A stretch of DNA of 64,000 nt, taken from assembly GCA_016647705.1 (NCBI GenBank), contig CM028330.1, positions 48,078,397 to 48,142,396 of the forward strand, written 5' to 3'. The stretch's first letter is position 1. Every line of letters starts with the position of its first letter. A program made the translations under genes and the position numbers. The stretch is from Eucommia ulmoides. Taxonomy: Eukaryota > Streptophyta > Magnoliopsida > Garryales > Eucommiaceae. A model generated the notes under the pieces. The model was not told where the DNA came from. It worked only from the letters and a program-made list of their open reading frames with translations, and searched no databases. Shown here piece after piece: positions 10,831 to 21,889 of the stretch.

Positions 10831-12204
10831 TGTACGCGCGAGGATTTCACGTCCTCGCGGTATTGACTACTCGCAAGTACATGAGATCTAGTTTTAATAT
10901 AGTGGATCTTTTAAGATCGGATATCATTCCCACAGGGACGGGTTGAATAATTGAGTATCGCAATTTACATAGTCTCCTATTATCCAGATGGTTAAAGAAT
11001 TGTTTTCAAATTAAACTAAGCTAAACTATAATGAGTGGGTTAATCCTAACTAAGTTGATTAACTAGAGATTAATTTCGTTTACTTAATACATGTTTGATT
11101 TCATTTTAGTTAACAATAACGGAGTTTAGGTATCCAACAATCTTGGTTCGTAAACTCCTTCGCCACCTCTTCCGAGTGTAAGACGAGGGAATACGCAACT
11201 TCGTGTCAACGCCGAAGTCCCCATTAACATCTTAATAACTCTAGGCCATGTGAGTCTTGCCCCAACGTCATCGATTGCACACTAATTAACGCCCTCCTGG
11301 GTCATTAGGTCGTAACGATGTGTTTAACCTAGTTCGAATCCAGGGTTACCTCTTCCGAGTGTCAAACCCTAGATTCTCAAATACAACCTTAATACCTTAA
11401 CAAGAATATTTAAGTTTTCATAAAATGATAAACACAATCGGATTTAAAGCAAACAACTGTTAAAGAAACATATATTAAACCAAACTAGTATTTACACAAC
11501 TACACCGATCCCTAGCTAATATTTAATTAATCTATCATGATCTTGGTCGTTGGAACATTAAACCAAGAGGGATTCATCATCATTCATAATAAAACAATAA
11601 ATTACAAAGAGGGAAATAAATAGGGAAAAATCAAATTTTAAAGTGGAGTAGTTTCCACTTTCGCCAAAGATCGATCCGCTAGTGTTTCTTCTTCCCGAAT
11701 GATGAATCTCATATTTGAGCTCTTTAAAAATGGCCAAGGATCATCTCCTAAGGGTTAGGGACGTTCCACCATCCCTGTCCTTCAATGGAAATGAGGGAAA
11801 AATATTTTATAGGTGCAAGATTTCAAAATATATGAAAATATCGGTTTATTGTGCAGAGGTCACGGCCGCGGCGATAAGATAAGTCGGTTGGTTTTTTGAA
11901 GTTTGACCGCCGCAGCGGTGGCCTTACCTCCGCGGTGATGAGACTTTTATACTTAAAACAACCCTCTTTGCGTTCTCACCGCTGCGGTAGTGGATTCTTC
12001 GGCGGCGGTGGCTTCTGTGATCTTGAAACCTCGTTTCTTCATAATTTCTTCAATAGTTTTCCACCGTTTTTGCTCGTTTGTCTCTTGTTTGCGTCCTTAC
12101 ACCTGAATTACATAAAAACTAGCAAAAACACTATTAAATATAACTAATTCACTCGAAAACTATAAAATCCAGCTTGGAAGTAGATAGATATTTTACACCT
12201 ATCA
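10831..12204 (-). repeat. 5' LTR of copy A2 (right end)
   Basis: The start TGTACGCGCGAGGATTTC and end TTTTACACCTATCA mirror the left LTR. The palindrome array lies at 11858-12020. The plus-strand frame 11896-12147 inside it is spurious. Confidence 0.88.
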
Positions 12205-12209
12205 ACCAT
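12205..12209. repeat. target-site duplication ACCAT (right), copy A2
   Basis: Identical to 6250-6254. Confidence 0.85.
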
Positions 12210-13031
12210 CAGTACCTTGAGACTGACATCGCCTTATCGCGCTACTCTTAGCTGGCATGGTTCAGATGGAGACGGGTACTGCCCTACCGTGCTACTCCTA
12301 GCCTGTATGGTCCATATGGCAATAGGCACTTCCCTACTGCTATATTCCTAGCCGGTAGGGTCAAGATAGTGATCTTTTCCAAAAAAAACCGTTCAAGATT
12401 GTCCTCTCAAAAAAGGGGTCATCCAAGAGTGCCATCCAAAAACTTTGCCTCATCCCCTATGGCCAATGTCATCTTAATCCTGCGCCCACCGCCCTGCCGT
12501 GCTACCTCTAGAAAAAAGGGCACAGATAGGGGCCTTTTCCAAATGTATCAACCAGAATTTCAGGCGAGCAACACCTTGACGTGCTCAATACGCTCTCTCC
12601 TTAGGCCTCACCCCACAAAAGGGTAGCAGCGAAGAGTACCGTGTGCCAAAAAATTTCTAGGTATCTCAAATTTATCTCACAAAATTCATGGGTACAAGGT
12701 GAGTGGAGCTCAAAACTCCAAAGGGTGCAAAATAAAAAGTGAACCAAAAAGCTCCAAGTGTTCTTTAAAAAAAATAAAATTCTAAGTATAAGAAATATGC
12801 TCAGTGCTATACTCCCCTCTCCATGCCTCATATTGAAATAAAAAAGAGGGGGGAAAGGGTAGCAGGGGCGGTAGGTTTGCAAAAAAAAAAAATGTGATGG
12901 GGAGCAAATTTTCTCTCCTGAAACTAAAAAAAAATAATAAATAAATGAAAAATGAGGGAGCAGCAGGTTTACTAAAAAAACGCAAAGGGGAGAAAATTTG
13001 CTCCCCAGAAACTAAAACAAAAGAGAGGAGG
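12210..13031 (+). repeat. Tat-element 3' region with degenerate tandem units
   Basis: A block with the phrase CCCTACCGTGCTACTCCTAGCC and relatives repeats about three times at 12213-12370 and again near 12490. The same GCCGTGCTACC phrase recurs in the 121-bp tandem repeat at 20.56-20.86 kb. This supports both stretches belonging to one element split by the A3 and A4 insertions. At 12899-12918 and 12987-13006 a 20-bp inverted repeat (GGGGAGCAAATTTTCTCTCC and its near complement) is present. No gene is seen. Confidence 0.5.
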
Positions 13032-13036
13032 TGCAC
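13032..13036. repeat. target-site duplication TGCAC (left), solo LTR A3
   Basis: TGCAC precedes TGATAGGTG; the same TGCAC follows the LTR end at 14767-14771. Confidence 0.8.
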
Positions 13037-14766
13037 TGATAGGTGTGAAAAACCTATCTATTTCCAATCCTAATTGGTTAGTTTTTGAATATGTTTATAG
13101 TTATTTTTATTATGTTTTAATTAGTATTTATACTTTTTGTATAACTCAGGTGTGTGGGTCGAAAACATAAGAAACTGGAGCTAAAATGATGAGATCGAAC
13201 CAAAGCAGTTCGAAGTTACGGTGGATAAACAAGCTCGGAGGCTAAAAGATGAAATAGGCCCACCGCTTAAGCGTCCAGACCACCGCTTAAGCGGTGAAAA
13301 TGCATAGAAGAGCAAAATGTTACTGACGGACGATCGCCTAAGCGAAAATTCTACCGCTTAGGCGGAAATCCAGCAGAGGACGAAGAAGGGCTACTGACAG
13401 CCGCTCGCCTAGGCGGAAATTCTACCGCCTAGGCAAAAATCCAACAGAATGTTCTCCAGTCCACCGCCTACTTCACCGTCCAGGCGATCAAACTTAACCG
13501 ACCTAATTCCTCCTAGGAGCAATTTCCACTGCCTAGGCGGATTTGCCCTGCACTGTCTTGAGATATTTTTAGATATTTTTAGGATATTTTTGCTATAAAA
13601 ATCCCCTCTCCTCCCCTTTGGCCAAGATCTTTCTCCCCTATCTTGCATTTTTGAGCCCCTTGGGCTATACTTAAGCCAAGGGTTAGGAATTTTAGTGGTG
13701 GAGCTCGCATCCCAAAGTGGGGAAGACGGCGAATCGATCGTGGAGCGTTCTTAGCGGTTTATCTTCGGACGAGGCTAAGTTCTTCGATCGTTTTTCCTTA
13801 TTTATTTATCTTAGGAGCATGTGAGCATATTTAGCTCGTTATTTCATTGTATATGTGGCTACGGCCCCGAGTTAAATATGGATTGTAGTAGGGATTAACA
13901 CAATATTTATAAATATGTTGTTTGGGTGATTTCGGTGTTTTGTTTGTGATTGTTCTTCGTAGTTTGATTGTATTTATCGTATTGTTTATTTATTATGCTT
14001 GAATTGATAAATGGAGAATACGGGATTTTGACAAAACCCCCGATTTGGATTAGGGTAAACAAACGCCACGATTCTATAACCCGGTCGGGGTTTGAATCGT
14101 GGACAATCGATGACGTTGGGCAAGACACACGCTACCTAGGGTCATTAAGACATTGAGGGGGACTTCTTTGTTGACTCGAAGTTGCGTTATATCCCTCGTC
14201 TTACACTCGAAAGAGGTGGCGAGGGAGTTTTAGAACGGAGATTGTCAATAGGGTAAATACAACGCGACGATCCAATAACTCGGGAGGGAGTTGGATTGTG
14301 TGCAATCAATGACGCTGGGCGAGACTCACATGACCTAGGGTCGTTAAGACGTTGAGGGGGACTTATTCGTTGGCTTGAAGTCATGTATTCCCCCGTCTTA
14401 CACTCGGAAGAGGTGGCGGCGGAGTTTACGTACCGAGATTGTCAAATAGGTCGAACAACGTAAACGTGAGTAAATCGGAATCGAACACGTATTTGTAAAC
14501 ACGTTAATCCCTATACAATTCTTCACCCTAAAACATATTAACATAATAGTGTAGTTAATTTAGGATATATTAGTACTAGTTTAATTAATTAAATACATTT
14601 GTTTTTCGCCTAGATAAACTTAGGTCACGACAAACGCGGTATTCGATAGTAACGACAACAATCCTTGTGGATACGATAACCCGATCTTAACGATCACACT
14701 ATACTAAAACTTAGATCTCGTATACTTGCGAGTGTAAGTAGCGGCCTATTTTTTCTCGCACTACCA
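13037..14766 (+). repeat. solo LTR of family A, copy A3, divergent subfamily
   Basis: It starts TGATAGGTGTGAAAAACC and ends CGCACTACCA, with matching TGCAC duplications, so it is a solo LTR left by LTR-LTR recombination. It is longer (1730 bp) than the others (about 1.33-1.39 kb). Part of the extra length is an internal duplication of the block beginning TTTGACA/GGGTAAACAAAC...GGTCATTAAGACATTGAGGGGGACTT, present twice near 14050-14165 and 14250-14365. It carries a distinct palindrome array and a clear TATA box (CTATAAAAATCC, 13593-13604). Confidence 0.85.
13259..13540. promoter_or_regulatory. palindrome array with TTAAG and CTAGG cores (A3)
   Basis: The dyads here are ACCGCTTAAGCGGT, CGCCTAAGCG, CCGCTTAGGCGG and CCGCCTAGGCGG, at least eight in 280 bp. 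They differ from the CTGCAG/CGCGG cores of the other copies but keep the outer arms. The array ends about 50 bp before the TATA box at 13593. Confidence 0.6.
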
Positions 14767-15071
14767 TGCACCCCCTGGCCATTAAAAAATAAAGGGGGGC
14801 AACTTTGCCCCCTGAATTAAATTAAAAAAAAAAATGAGTCCCCCCCCCCCCCCCCCCCAGATGACCCAAAGGGAAAGAACAAAGTTGGCCCTTTGAGGCC
14901 AGCGCCCTTCTTGGGGTGCTGGCCGCAAAGGGGTCAGCAGTCCCCTTCGGGCCAGCGCTCCTCTTAGGTGCTACTGGCCCCATGCTGACCCCATTTTCCT
15001 TTGGGGGCCGATGAGGCTAACCCCTTTGGGCCACCATGTTCCGGGTCGAGCGGTCAGCCGAGGTGGGTGCC
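14767..15071. other. Tat-element segment between A3 and A4, with a 19-base C run
   Basis: GC-rich sequence without a gene. It holds an uninterrupted run of 19 cytosines at 14840-14858 and repeated GGCCAGCGC/GCTGGCC words at 14890-14985. GTGCC at 15067-15071 is the probable left target duplication of copy A4. Confidence 0.5.
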
Positions 15072-15280
15072 TAATAGGTGTAATTTATCTATTTATTCCC
15101 AAGACGATTTTGGTAGTTTTTGAGTATTTTTATAGCGTTTTAATATATTTTAATATATTTTTATTTATGTTATTATAAATCAGGTATTTTGGGTGAAAAG
15201 AGACTTAAACGGTCTATAAACGAGCAAGTCGGTGGAAGAATGGTAGAGAAAAAGAGTAAAACGGACAATTTTCAGAACCT

Positions 15281-15456
15281 GCATCCACTGCTGCAGCAGT
15301 GAAACCACCGTTGCAGCGGTGAAAATATAGAGAGTTGTTGATTCTCTACCGCTACAGCAGTGAAACCACCGATGCAGTGATCAAAATGCAAAGAGCTTCA
15401 CCATTGCAGAGGTCAACCGCTAAAAGCCTACAGACCTCTCCACCGCTGCAGCGATC
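15281..15456. promoter_or_regulatory. palindrome array with CTGCAG cores (A4 5' LTR)
   Basis: Dyads CACTGCTGCAGCAGTG, CACCGTTGCAGCGGTG, ACCGCTACAGCAGTG, CACCGATGCAGTGATC and CACCGCTGCAGCGATC are separated by short AT-rich spacers such as AAAATGCAAAGAG. The array ends about 50 bp before the TATA box. Confidence 0.6.
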
Positions 15457-15507
15457 AGGCGCTTGACAGTTTAAATATTGTAGGATATTTTGTTGATATT
15501 TTGGATC

Positions 15508-15517
15508 CTATAAATAT
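15508..15517 (+). promoter_or_regulatory. TATA box of the A4 5' LTR
   Basis: CTATAAATAT follows TTTTGGATC. The matching sequence in the 3' LTR is at 19441-19450. Confidence 0.6.
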
Positions 15518-16465
15518 CGTAGCTTCTAACCCAAACACATAGTTGACATTTTCGGGAGTCTTGAGAGCTCCAAGGCCATTCAATCAAGAGAAGATCATCA
15601 AGGCTAAGAGGAAAAAGCGTTCTTGGAGTGGTTTCAGTGTCAGATCTTCGGATAACGGCTAGTCTCCTTATTTCTCTTATTTTTTTCTTAGTTTGGTTGA
15701 ATGTTTTAAATTTGTTTAGCTTGTTTCTAGTTGTATATAGGGCTATGGCCATGTGTAGCTAAACATATATTGTCTAGGGAGCGATGTACTTCATGAAAAC
15801 GTTATTTATATAAAATCGATGTTTTGTTAATGGTTGTTCTTGTCTATTTTATTGTGTTTATCATTTTTCTCATTTATATGCTTGTTATGATATATTAAAA
15901 ATACAGGGTTTGACACTAGGGAGAGATAATCCCGGATTCGGACTAGGGTTTAAACAAAACGCGACGATCTAATGACCCAAGAAGGCCTTAGAAAGTGTGA
16001 AATCCATAACGTTGGGGTAAGACTCATGTGACCAAGTGTTGTATAGATGCTCGAGGGGGACTTTGGTGTTGACGCGAAGTTACATATTCATTCACTTTAC
16101 ACTCGGAAGAAGTTGTGAGTGAGATTTCGATACCGAGATTACCGGATAGGATGAACGTCATTAATATAAACTAGATTGAAATGAACACGTTTAAGTGGAC
16201 GAAGTTAATCCCATAACATCAATATTAGTATATTAGGTTAATTAGTTTAAATAGTTAATTAGGTTAGTATATTATTTTATTACCAGTACTCAACGATATT
16301 ATTTTTTATCACCTAGATAAAGTTAGGTTATGATAATTACAGTACTCAACGATAATCTACACTAATCCCTATGGATACGAAAATCCTTACTCTTCTCACT
16401 CTACTAAAACTTAACCCGTACACTTACAGTGAAAGTAGTAAAGTAACTTATGCACTACCAGTTTT

Positions 16466-16483
16466 TGGCGTTGTTGCCGGGGA
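16466..16483 (+). other. primer-binding site of copy A4 (tRNA-Asp type)
   Basis: TGGCGTTGTTGCCGGGGA stands five bases after the LTR end. It differs by one or two bases from the tRNA-Asp-complementary site characteristic of Athila elements. Confidence 0.8.
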
Positions 16484-16868
16484 TTGATTTTTAGATTGTT
16501 GTTGATATTGTGATTAAGTAACTTGATTTTAATTTAGAAATTTATTTTATTCATAATTTTTGTTTTGTAGTTTTATTTTTCTTGTAGGGTACTTGACGAT
16601 GTTAGATCAACAAGTGCTTTTGCATTTTTTTCAACGGGATTCCAAGTAATTTTTTTGTGCTTGGAATCGATAGAAGGAGTTGTTATTCCCATTCCCCAAT
16701 TATTGTTTCCCGAGGGAGTGTCAACTACTAAACTTCCTCGATGGGTCATTAGCCGCACCTCAAACATGGGTGGAAAGAATAAACGGTACCACCTCTTTTG
16801 ACCAACTAACCATGGAATAAGCGGAGTTTGATTTTTACTGTTGGAATTATTTAACAAGTTACCAAAGC

Positions 16869-17198
16869 TTGGGGGATAGTTTCACCATTTTGGAGCCATT
16901 GATTGACACCCCGGACCAACAAGAAGAGTCTTCTCCCACTTTTGAGGAAATATTCGCTGAATTTATGGGGGAAACTCAGGCTTTCTGGAGGGAAACGAAT
17001 GATAGGATCAATGAGCATGAGGATCCTTTTGACAATATTGAGACGGTCTGCACCGAATTCTATGCAACCGTAACATCTCTTCAAACGCAAATCGGTCAGC
17101 TTATCTGTTTTATTGAGGCCGAGTCCAAAACAGTGGCATTGGGAGACACACAAGCCATATCATGTGAAAGCCACCGTGAGGAACCGAATGCAAGATGA
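16869..17198 (+). pseudogene. gag-like reading frame of copy A4 (109 codons)
   Basis: An acidic frame begins MGDSFTILEPLIDTPDQQEE. Near residues 69-77 it contains TSLQTQIGQL, which resembles the NLE-QIGQLA block that ends Athila-type gag helices. The preceding segment (FMGETQAFWRETNDRINEHE) is predicted helical. The frame is short for a gag (several hundred residues), so only the C-terminal helical part survives. Upstream sequence 16600-16860 gives no continuous frame. I would not call this a functional protein. Confidence 0.45.
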
Positions 17199-17389
17199 AG
17201 GTATACGTGTAAGATCGAAGACGATCATGCTAATGAGGTGAAAACCCAAGTGTAGATTGGCGATGGAGAATCCCATGTTAACAGTTGTGATTTTTTACCA
17301 TTTGAAATCCAATTGGTGATGCCATCCCCGATCCAAGATGATCACATCTACGAGAATCCGATGTGGCTCACCTATCCTACCCCGTTTTC

Positions 17390-17585
17390 AGCTTAGTATA
17401 TTCATGCTTCCCAAGCACAAGAAAATTAGTCGAGTCAAGTTGAAAGTACAGACCAAACAATGCCAAATCTCGCCATTCTTAAGGGCATTCTGAATCAAGA
17501 CCCATATGTGGTGTTGTACGACACTTACTATGGGCGGAATTCGTTCTTTGATGAGCCCTTCTCCATGTCTGGCCGAGGACAGTAA
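17390..17585 (+). pseudogene. tail of family A unknown protein (A4)
   Basis: The frame reads ...ILKGILNQDPYVVLYDTYYG, then RNSFFDEPFSMSGRGQ and stop. It matches the A1 tail at 92-220. In-frame stops occur further upstream near 17395. After the stop comes the block GTGTTTCTTGGGAAGCAACCC, also shared with A1 and reminiscent of a motif seen in Athila interiors. Confidence 0.45.
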
Positions 17586-19056
17586 ACCAAGTGTTTCTTG
17601 GGAAGCAACCCAAGTCTAAAATAAATTAGATTATTCACCGCTGACTTTATTCGGAGGCGAGATTGTCTCACCTCCCAGGTATGTGTTCTAAACCCTATTT
17701 GTCGGCATGCTATATTACAATTATTGAGAATGATGATTGGGTCGCTGTGGGCACTGCCCGTATTAAGTTTGGTGGTGATGTGCAGTATGTTAGTATGTTT
17801 TATTGTTTAACTATTTGCATGATTGTTTAGATTAGTTTAAATGTGTTTATGTTTGTAGTAGTTATTGCATGTGCTGAGTTTTGCGTTCATCTGGGCCATT
17901 ACCCGATGATTATATCATCCCCTAGTTATTTTTCGAGGTCAAGGATAATGCCCATTCATGTGTGTTCTGTGTGCTTCGTATGTCGTTTTTGGTAAAAGTT
18001 ATTGTAGATCCTAATTTGCACGAGCACGTAGACTCAATGTATAACTATTCAATTGATTTAAGGCCAATTATTTGTTAGCCAAACTTATGACAATTTACGG
18101 GATTCTAGAACCTGATTATGGGAAACTCGAGGCAAAATCCTAGGTGAGGTACTTTAGGAAACATGATTTAGGCATTCATTTTGTAGATTGAGTCTTTGAA
18201 GCTTACCTTGTAATATGTTTATCCCTCGTAACCCTATCGAAGCCAATAAGCCTTTTCAATTCTGAACACGTAACCAATACCTTGGTCGATAAAACGTTTT
18301 CTAAACCTAAGTCGCTAAACCGAAGGCACAATTTGAGTGAATCAAGTTAGCATTCGTGTATGCTACTTGAAGTGAGCGGTTGAGTTTAGGACAAACTTTT
18401 GAAGGGTTCGTTATTCGAGTACTCACTTGTCATTTTTCTTTCGTTTTAACCACACCCATGAAATTGTAATAATCGAATAAGTTTGGGGGTGTGGTTGTTA
18501 TTAAAAAAATAAAAAAAACATATGTAAATGTAGTTCAATTTCAGTTTCTTTTGATAAGTAAGTACGTCGATTTTACATTCCCGATATACTCTTGGCCAAA
18601 TGTTCCAAACTGAATCAAGTCTTATTGATCTTTTTTAACTTCCAAGCCTACATTAGTGGAGACTGGAACCCATTCAGGCGTATAGAAATCCTAATCCTTA
18701 TCGATTTAAGTCGTGAGCTTCGTTGGTGAATAATCCAATCCGATTGTTGGATAGTTATATTATTGAGTTTCGCACACACACGTTGAAAGGATCTAGAATG
18801 GCATTTACCATTATTGAATGTCAAAATTCTAGAACATCACATGGTGCGTTTTACTCCTGAACTCGATATGATTGAGGATCATTGAAAGAAAATGTTTTGG
18901 TCGATAGTTGAATTCAAAACTCGCATATCGTTATATTTAGGTAGTTTGTATTTTTATTCATTGTTTAGTTTTTGTGTTAGTTAATTTCTTTGTGCTTTTT
19001 ATTTTAGTGTGATTGTTTTGCTTGAAAACTACCAAAATTATAAGTTTGGGTGTATT
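17586..19056 (+). other. A4 non-coding 3' interior
   Basis: No gene. Shared blocks with A1 and A2 are present. A second polypurine tract, AATAAGTTTGGGGGTGTGG, lies at 18476-18494, about 560 bp before the true 3' tract at 19041-19056. Confidence 0.6.
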
Positions 19057-20403
19057 TCATAGGTGTAATTTATCTATTCATTCCCAAGCCAGTTTTGGTA
19101 GTTTTCGAGTATTTTTATAGATATTTAATACATTTTTATTTATTTTATTATAAATCAGGTATTTGGGGCAAAAAGGGACTAAAACAGTCTATAAACGAGC
19201 AAGTTGGTGGAAGAACAATGGAGAAAAAAAGTAAAACGGATAATTTTCAGAACCTACATCCACCGCTACAGCGGTGAAACCACTGTTGCAGCGATAAAAA
19301 TACAGAGAGTTGTTGATCCTCTACTGCTACAGTGGTAAGCCTACTGACTTCTCCACTGCAGCAACGGTGATCCTACCGTTACAGCGGTCAGGCGTTTGAC
19401 AGTTTATATATTTTAGGATATTTTGTTGATATTTTGGATCCTATAAATATCGTCTCTTCTCCCCCAAAAACGTCGTTGACATTTTCAGGAGTCTTGAGAG
19501 CTCCAATGCCATTCAACCAAGAGAAGATCATTAAGGCCAAGAGGAGGAAGCATTCTCGGAGCGGTTTCAGCGTCGGATCTTCGGATAACGGCTAGTCTCT
19601 TTGTTTCTCTCCTTTATTTATTAGTTTGGTTAAATGTTTTGAATATGTTTAACTTGTTTCTAGTTGAATATAGGGCTATAGCCATGTGTAGCTAAACATA
19701 TATTGTCTAGGGAGCGATGTACTTCATGAAAACGTTGTTTATATAAAATTGATATTTTGTTAACGGTTGTTCTTGTCTATTCGATTGTGTTTACAGTTTT
19801 TCCTCATTTATATGATTGTTATGATATATTGAGAATACGAGGTTTGACACTCGGGAGAGGTAACCCCGGATTCGGACTAGGGTTTAAACACAAGGTGACG
19901 ATCTAATAACCCGGGAGGGCATTAAAAAGTGTGCAATCCGTGTCGTTGGGGTGAGACTCATGTGACCAAGTGTCTTAAAGACACTCAATGAGGACTTCGA
20001 CATTAATGTGAAGTCACATATTCATTCCCTTTATACTCAAGAGAGGTAGTGAGTGAGATTTTGAAACCGAGATTGTCGGATAGGATGAACGTCGTTAATG
20101 TAAACTAGATTGAAACGAGCACGTTTAACTGGATGAAGTTAATCACTAGACAATTTACTCTCTTAAACGTCAATATTAGTATATTAGGTTAAATAGTTTA
20201 ATTAGTTAATTAGGTTAGTATATTATTTTATTAACAAAAACTATATTTTTTATTGCCTATATAAAGTTAGGTTATGATAATTATGGTAATTAACGATAAT
20301 CTACACCAATCCTTGTAGATACGACAACCCTTACTCTTTTCACTCTATTAAAACTTGACCTGTACACTAACGGTGAAAGTAGCGACGTTATTTACGTGCT
20401 ACC
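19057..20403 (+). repeat. 3' LTR of copy A4
   Basis: It starts TCATAGGTGTAATTTATC and ends CGTGCTACCA. The palindrome array is at 19258-19391 and the TATA box CTATAAATAT at 19441-19450. It is about 40 bp shorter than the 5' LTR, with losses inside the palindrome array. Confidence 0.88.
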
Positions 20404-21043
20404 AGTGTCCGGCACCCTTAAGGGGCGCATCGCATCGCTGACCAACCCGTTCATGACGCGCACATTGTTCGGGCTCACTTCCATTTTCTCCGCGATGAAG
20501 GTTAGTCCGTGCTCAAGACTTGTTCACAGTGAACGTGTGTCGCGCTGAAAATTGAAAAACAATCGAGGTCACCCTGCCGTGCTACCTGACCGCGGAACCT
20601 GGTGGTAGGGGAGCCTATTTCTAATTAGTTCCTCAAAAAAAGCTAACCACTAAAAAAGCGACACCCGAAAAATTGAAAATATTTGGGGTCGTCCTATCGT
20701 ACTACTTGACCCTAGACCTTGGCAGTATGGGGGCCTATTTTAAATTCCCTCCCTAGAAAAAGTCAACTCTTGAAAATTTGTCATCCTAAAAATTGAAGAA
20801 ATTCGGGGTTGCCTTGCCATGCTACCTAACCCCGAACCCCAACCGTATGGAGGCCTATTTCGAATAAGCTCCTTAGAAAAAAAAAGAAAAAAGAAAAAAA
20901 AGAAAAGAAAAAGAACTAACTCTTGGAAAAATGTTAATCAGAGGTGTTTCTCACGCTTTGAAGTCTCCAAGACGCCTGGTCCAGCCAAGAATTGATATCC
21001 CTGACCTCTTCGCATCCCTTGCCACACAAGGTTAGGGGGTAAC
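20404..21043 (+). repeat. Tat-element 3' untranslated region with 121-bp tandem repeat
   Basis: Three diverged units begin near 20561, 20682 and 20803. Each contains TGCCGTGCTACCTGACC-like sequence, a GGAGGCCTATTT-like end and an AAAATTGAAAA-type spacer. The region ends with the polypurine tract AGGTTAGGGGGTAAC (21029-21043) immediately before the LTR. No gene is seen. Confidence 0.65.
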
Positions 21044-21828
21044 TGATGAAGGTATTTTTAGACACCTCCGAGTTAGCACTTGGGATCTAGCCACGTGTTC
21101 ATCCTCATAGTGACAGGGACTCATTCCAAAATCCACAAAGCCACGCTGGAGCATGCACCGACCACGACTCTTTCTTGGAATCTTATTTATACCCAGGGAG
21201 GAGTAAGGAGCCCCGCAGGGACGTACCACTCTGAGCTCTGTGCCATGCCCTAGATGATCAATTTCAAAGACTCAGTCGTTCACCTCAACCGGCTCCCCCT
21301 TCTACCTTATTTTTTCTCCAAGACTCCATCTCCGCTCTCCTCCACCAACTCACCGCCGTAGGCCTAACAAAGGTCCGTGGGCTTCGTTAAATGAGATCAA
21401 AAGCCCAAGCCCAACGATTATCTCCTAAACGCCCTGGATTATCGGCTAAACACAGGTTTTAGCTAATTAACTGTGTTTAGGCTCGACTAATCATCTCCAA
21501 CTCATATATATATCAAGGGCTGTGCAAACTCAAGGTACGCTTTACATTACGCGTGAATTCATTTGTTTACTTACTGTATTACTATATTTTTTCTCTTTGA
21601 CCACTAATTATCATGCTAGATGGGCTTCACCAGAACAAATCTCAATCTAAGCCTTCTGCAGGTACACTCCCTGAGGAGTAGGACTCTGGACACAACAGGT
21701 CAATCCCCCTAGGACTCAACATATCTCACCTGAATAATTTTCAACCGATGACTCCACCTTAGCAAGAGGACCGACCCGTCATCCGACTAGACTATACTCG
21801 AGGTATGTACCAATTTTCTGCACCAACA
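21044..21828 (+). repeat. 3' LTR of the first Tat element
   Basis: It runs from TGATGAAGGTATTTTTAG to TTTTCTGCACCAACA, with a purine tract right before it and a TATA-like TTATTTATACCC at 21183-21194. The CACCAACA end equals the end of the second Tat LTR at 48179 and 51882. The minus-strand frame 21032-21229 inside it has no recognisable content. Confidence 0.65.

Positions 21829-21889
<61 letters not shown>
21829..21889. repeat. compound microsatellite (AT)n(AC)n(AT)n
   Basis: About twelve AT units are followed by about fifteen AC units and a short ATATAT. It starts exactly at the end of the Tat LTR. Confidence 0.95.

Larger units (their letters stand above)
6255..12204 (-). mobile_element. 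complete non-autonomous Athila-like LTR retrotransposon, copy A2
   Basis: Two LTRs in the same orientation (6255-7620 and 10831-12204) enclose a 3.2-kb interior. The element reads on the minus strand: 5' LTR at the right, primer-binding site at 10807-10827, a short reading frame near 9.45-9.64 kb, polypurine tract at 7621-7637, 3' LTR at the left. Perfect 5-bp duplications (ACCAT) flank it. The LTRs differ at only a minority of positions by eye, so this is a fairly recent insertion. The interior is too short for pol and none is seen; it must have relied on enzymes from a related element. Confidence 0.9.
15072..16460 (+). repeat. 5' LTR of copy A4
   Basis: It runs from TAATAGGTGTAATTTATC to TGCACTACCA. 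The palindrome array is at 15281-15456 and a TATA box CTATAAATAT at 15508-15517, giving transcription from roughly 15540 onward. Confidence 0.88.
15072..20403 (+). mobile_element. complete non-autonomous Athila-like LTR retrotransposon, copy A4
   Basis: LTRs at 15072-16460 and 19057-20403 flank a 2.6-kb interior. The primer-binding site follows the first LTR at 16466-16483, a gag-like reading frame lies at 16869-17198, and a polypurine tract precedes the second LTR. Flanking GTGCC (15067-15071) and GTGTC (20404-20408) look like a target duplication with one transition. No protease, reverse transcriptase, RNase H or integrase can be found, so it is a defective or non-autonomous form, as are A1 and A2. 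Confidence 0.88.

Noticed and set aside
16573-16857. 94-codon minus-strand frame in copy A4
   Set aside because: Antisense to the element leader, not conserved in A1 or A2, no motif.
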